Origin: Limnomonas spitsbergensis
Lineage: Eukaryota > Chlorophyta > Chlorophyceae > Chlamydomonadales
DNA: 64,000 nt
Reading direction: 5' to 3'
Assembly (NCBI GenBank): GCA_037349105.1
Contig: JAYJMM010000119.1
Span: 755,001-819,000, forward strand
The notes below the pieces were generated by a model. The model searched no databases. It was not told the DNA's origin and was given only the letters and a program-made list of their open reading frames with translations. The translations under genes were made by a program, and so were the position numbers. Within the stretch, counting starts at the first letter, position 1; each line of letters opens with the position of its first letter. Below are positions 61,993-64,000 of the stretch, one piece after another.

Positions 61993-64000
61993 ATCCCAGC
62001 CTGTGATGATGGTAGCAGCGGCGGCGGCGGCCGCCGCGTTTTTCTCTGGTGGATAGTGTACCTGGTTGCTGGCTCCAGCCCGTGTTGGTGCTGCCTGCTG
62101 GTGTGGCTGGTCATGCGGCTGAGGCGCCGGCGGAAAGAGGGCCAGAAACTCGCGTTGCGAACCCGCAGCGAAACAGTAAATTCGACGTATGTTACTGAGC
62201 CTGGCCAGCAGCATGGAAACGAAATGGTGGGTGTCTGTGGGTATGGGGGGGGGCTCTGAGTGCGATGCGTGTGATTGTGCCAGTGTGGGGGGAGGGTGCG
62301 CATGTCTTGCTAGATGCTTGTAAGAAAAAATCGCCTAATCGCTCCCGCTCGCCCTCAGGCTGCTGCCACTGCTGCCGGCGAGGACGGCGAAGGCTGCACC
62401 TCTCAGACCGCCACTGCAACCGCCGCTGATGAGGTCAGGGATGGCGCGGGATGGACAAGGATTTCCCACGCGGACCTGAACGCTGATTTTCCCGCAGAGG
62501 AAACAGCGGGCGATGCCGGGCTTGCCCCAGGCAGTGCAGGCGCCTGGCTGGACTGGGGCAGGAATGATCACGATGCCGACACAGGTTTGCTGTTGCGCCA
62601 GTGCGAGGACAAGGAGATGGTGGCGCAGCCTTCAACAGTGGTGGAGGCTTCCGAGCAGCCGTTCACAAGCAGGGATGAACGCGAGCTTCGCGAGGAACTG
62701 AACACAGTGCGCGAGGAACACAGGCTAGCTCAGGAGAGGTCCCAGGCCGCGGGTTTGAAGCCCTCCGCTGACACAGGAGATGCTGGGCGCTCTCAGCGTC
62801 CTCAAAAAAGGTCCAAGGAGGCGATGCGGAGATCACACCAGGGAGGTTTTTTCGAGGGCGGGGACAACGGCGGCGACAATGAGATGTTCATGCAGGATAC
62901 GGTGCGTGCGGTGGGGACATGGGTCGTGCAGAGTCGGGAGGCTGTGCATTTCAGGGGTGTGGATGCCATGAGGGGGAATGATCATGGGGAAGGTGGACAC
63001 TGATGTTCCAGTTGTGTGCCCTCTCTGTTCCTGCCAGCCTTTACCCAGCTGCCGACGAGGGCCCCATGCGCACCCGGGCTGTGTTTTGTGTTTTGCACCA
63101 TTGGCTTGTCAGGGCTGGGCGACCTGCATCACACCTTGTAAAGACCAAGCAAAACAATTGAAGTACCGGTAGCATGTTGACCTCACAGAAGGGTAAGTGT
63201 AGCAGTACGTAAGTAAGTCTTTTCGTCGGGCGAGGGGGGGGTGGTGCAAGAGCAACTGCTGCTGCAGCGTCTAGGCTCACCCACCCTGAAGTCCTTTACG
63301 AAAGAGCCAGGCTGTGCAAATAAGAAAGATCGAACCTCAAAAGAAGCCTGCATGCATTTGGGTCACGAACTTGGGAGACAGCAGGGTCAGCAATGAATCA
63401 GGCTGCATATCACAAAGAAGAGTATTGAGCTCTTACCAGTGCTGTCTAGGCATCTGCTTTAGAAAACATGACTCCTGTCTAGGTATTTGCTTTATAAATA
63501 CCTCCAAGGCGGCAGCACCTAAGCCCATCACTCCCGGGCCGCCTTCATTAATGGGACCGCCTAATAGCAATCTACACCGGCCACCAGCACTGGAAGAGAT
63601 AAATAGGCGCAATGAAATACCGGCAATCTGTGTTTCATGAGGATATTTGGTATAATGCACTCACTGGTGGAGTTCCTGGTTAAAACAAAGGTTTTCACCA
63701 GTGGTCAACATGTGTGACATACCGGTATGTGTGTGAATTTAGTACATGTGTGACACATATGATACCGTATCAGTAATTTAATACCGTGTCAGTAATCTAA
63801 TAATTGTCAGGAATCTAATATTTGTCAGTGACGACGATTCTGGTCTGTGTCAAACAACATGTGTCATGCATTGCTCGCCCTGCAGGTCATGGACACACCG
63901 GTCATGTCGGCTCATTTCGGTGACGATGAACATTATACCTACACGCCACCCCTCAGCGACCCCGTTCGCCCGACCAGAGTGGATCAGGGCCCACGCGAGT
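61993..64000 (+). CDS. Single-pass membrane protein exons (possibly 3' part of the glycoprotein gene; incomplete)
   Basis: Exon 61993-62226 follows the acceptor GCTTCGCCGCAG. It encodes a hydrophobic segment, VFLWWIVYLVAG then WCCLLVWLVM, followed by RLRRRRKEGQK: a transmembrane helix with a basic cytoplasmic flank. Exon 62359-62901 continues in phase with an acidic, Ala/Glu-rich tail containing a possible coiled coil (DERELREELNTVREEHRLA). A donor GTGCGT at 62902 allows joining to 63886-64000 at the window edge, although the frame could also run on to a stop at 63003. The ectodomain exons upstream suggest one gene for a wall-linked receptor-like protein, but the join across 61.6-62.0 kb would need a weak donor (TTTTC|GTTTTT), so it is unproven. 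The start is not visible if this is a separate gene. Confidence 0.5.
63004..63885. other. Probable intron, no recognised feature
   Basis: AT-richer, with TACCGGTA palindromes near 63164 and 63720 and TAATNNTTGTCAG repeats near 63780-63830. It ends in a clear acceptor (CTCGCCCTGCAG) at 63885. Confidence 0.5.

Overview
This window looks like nuclear DNA of a chlorophycean green alga, probably from the Chlamydomonas/Haematococcus group. The evidence is a set of intron-rich GT-AG genes, a very long Ser-Pro-Pro-Pro (hydroxyproline-rich, pherophorin/extensin-like) secreted protein, a cilium-type SWIM/RING/ZZ protein, a glutaredoxin-DEP-DUF547 fusion, a mitochondrial complex I subunit, and Ala/Gly-rich low-complexity tails. 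Large amounts of minisatellite DNA fill the introns. The species cannot be named from sequence alone, and no RNA gene was found.

Layout. 1-9.8 kb: 3'-truncated minus-strand gene for a glutaredoxin-DEP-DUF547 protein; its introns are packed with tandem repeats. 9.8-15.1 kb: gene-poor DNA with transposon debris and a 2.2 kb C-rich minisatellite. 15.3-17.8 kb: minus-strand low-complexity ORF of unknown function. 19.1-27.5 kb: minus-strand ZSWIM2-like SWIM/RING/ZZ gene (7 exons, about 980 aa). 27.7-28.1 kb: plus-strand complex I subunit NDUFB7/B18, divergent from ZSWIM2. 29.6-32.4 kb: minus-strand UDP-glucose 6-dehydrogenase (8 exons, 477 aa). 32.8-40.3 kb: plus-strand mTERF-like gene (6 exons, about 918 aa), divergent from UGDH. 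41.3-48.8 kb: decayed gag-like retroelement with internal repeats. 51.8-61.7 kb: hydroxyproline-rich glycoprotein gene. 62.0-64.0 kb: exons for a membrane-spanning segment and cytoplasmic tail, perhaps the same gene.

Main discovery. In the well-resolved genes, introns contain tandem duplications that start at a splice junction. A stretch covering an exon edge and its donor or acceptor has been copied repeatedly into the adjoining intron and has decayed to varying degrees. Clear cases are a 119-bp unit (12 extra copies) with intact acceptors in the mTERF-like gene; 110-bp acceptor and 43-bp donor arrays plus scattered exon-7 donor copies in the DUF547 gene; a 53-bp donor array and a 90-96-bp donor array in ZSWIM2; a 100-bp donor duplication in UGDH; and a 52-bp donor duplication in the glycoprotein gene. 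This suggests that introns here grow by junction-anchored tandem duplication, leaving rows of decoy splice sites. A MITE family of about 200 bp (five copies) is a second notable element.

Gene models were built by hand from splice consensus, reading phase and family similarity. Phases match at every reported junction of the DUF547, ZSWIM2, NDUFB7, UGDH and mTERF-like genes. The glycoprotein gene has frame breaks inside its proline-rich exon, and its 3' end is uncertain.
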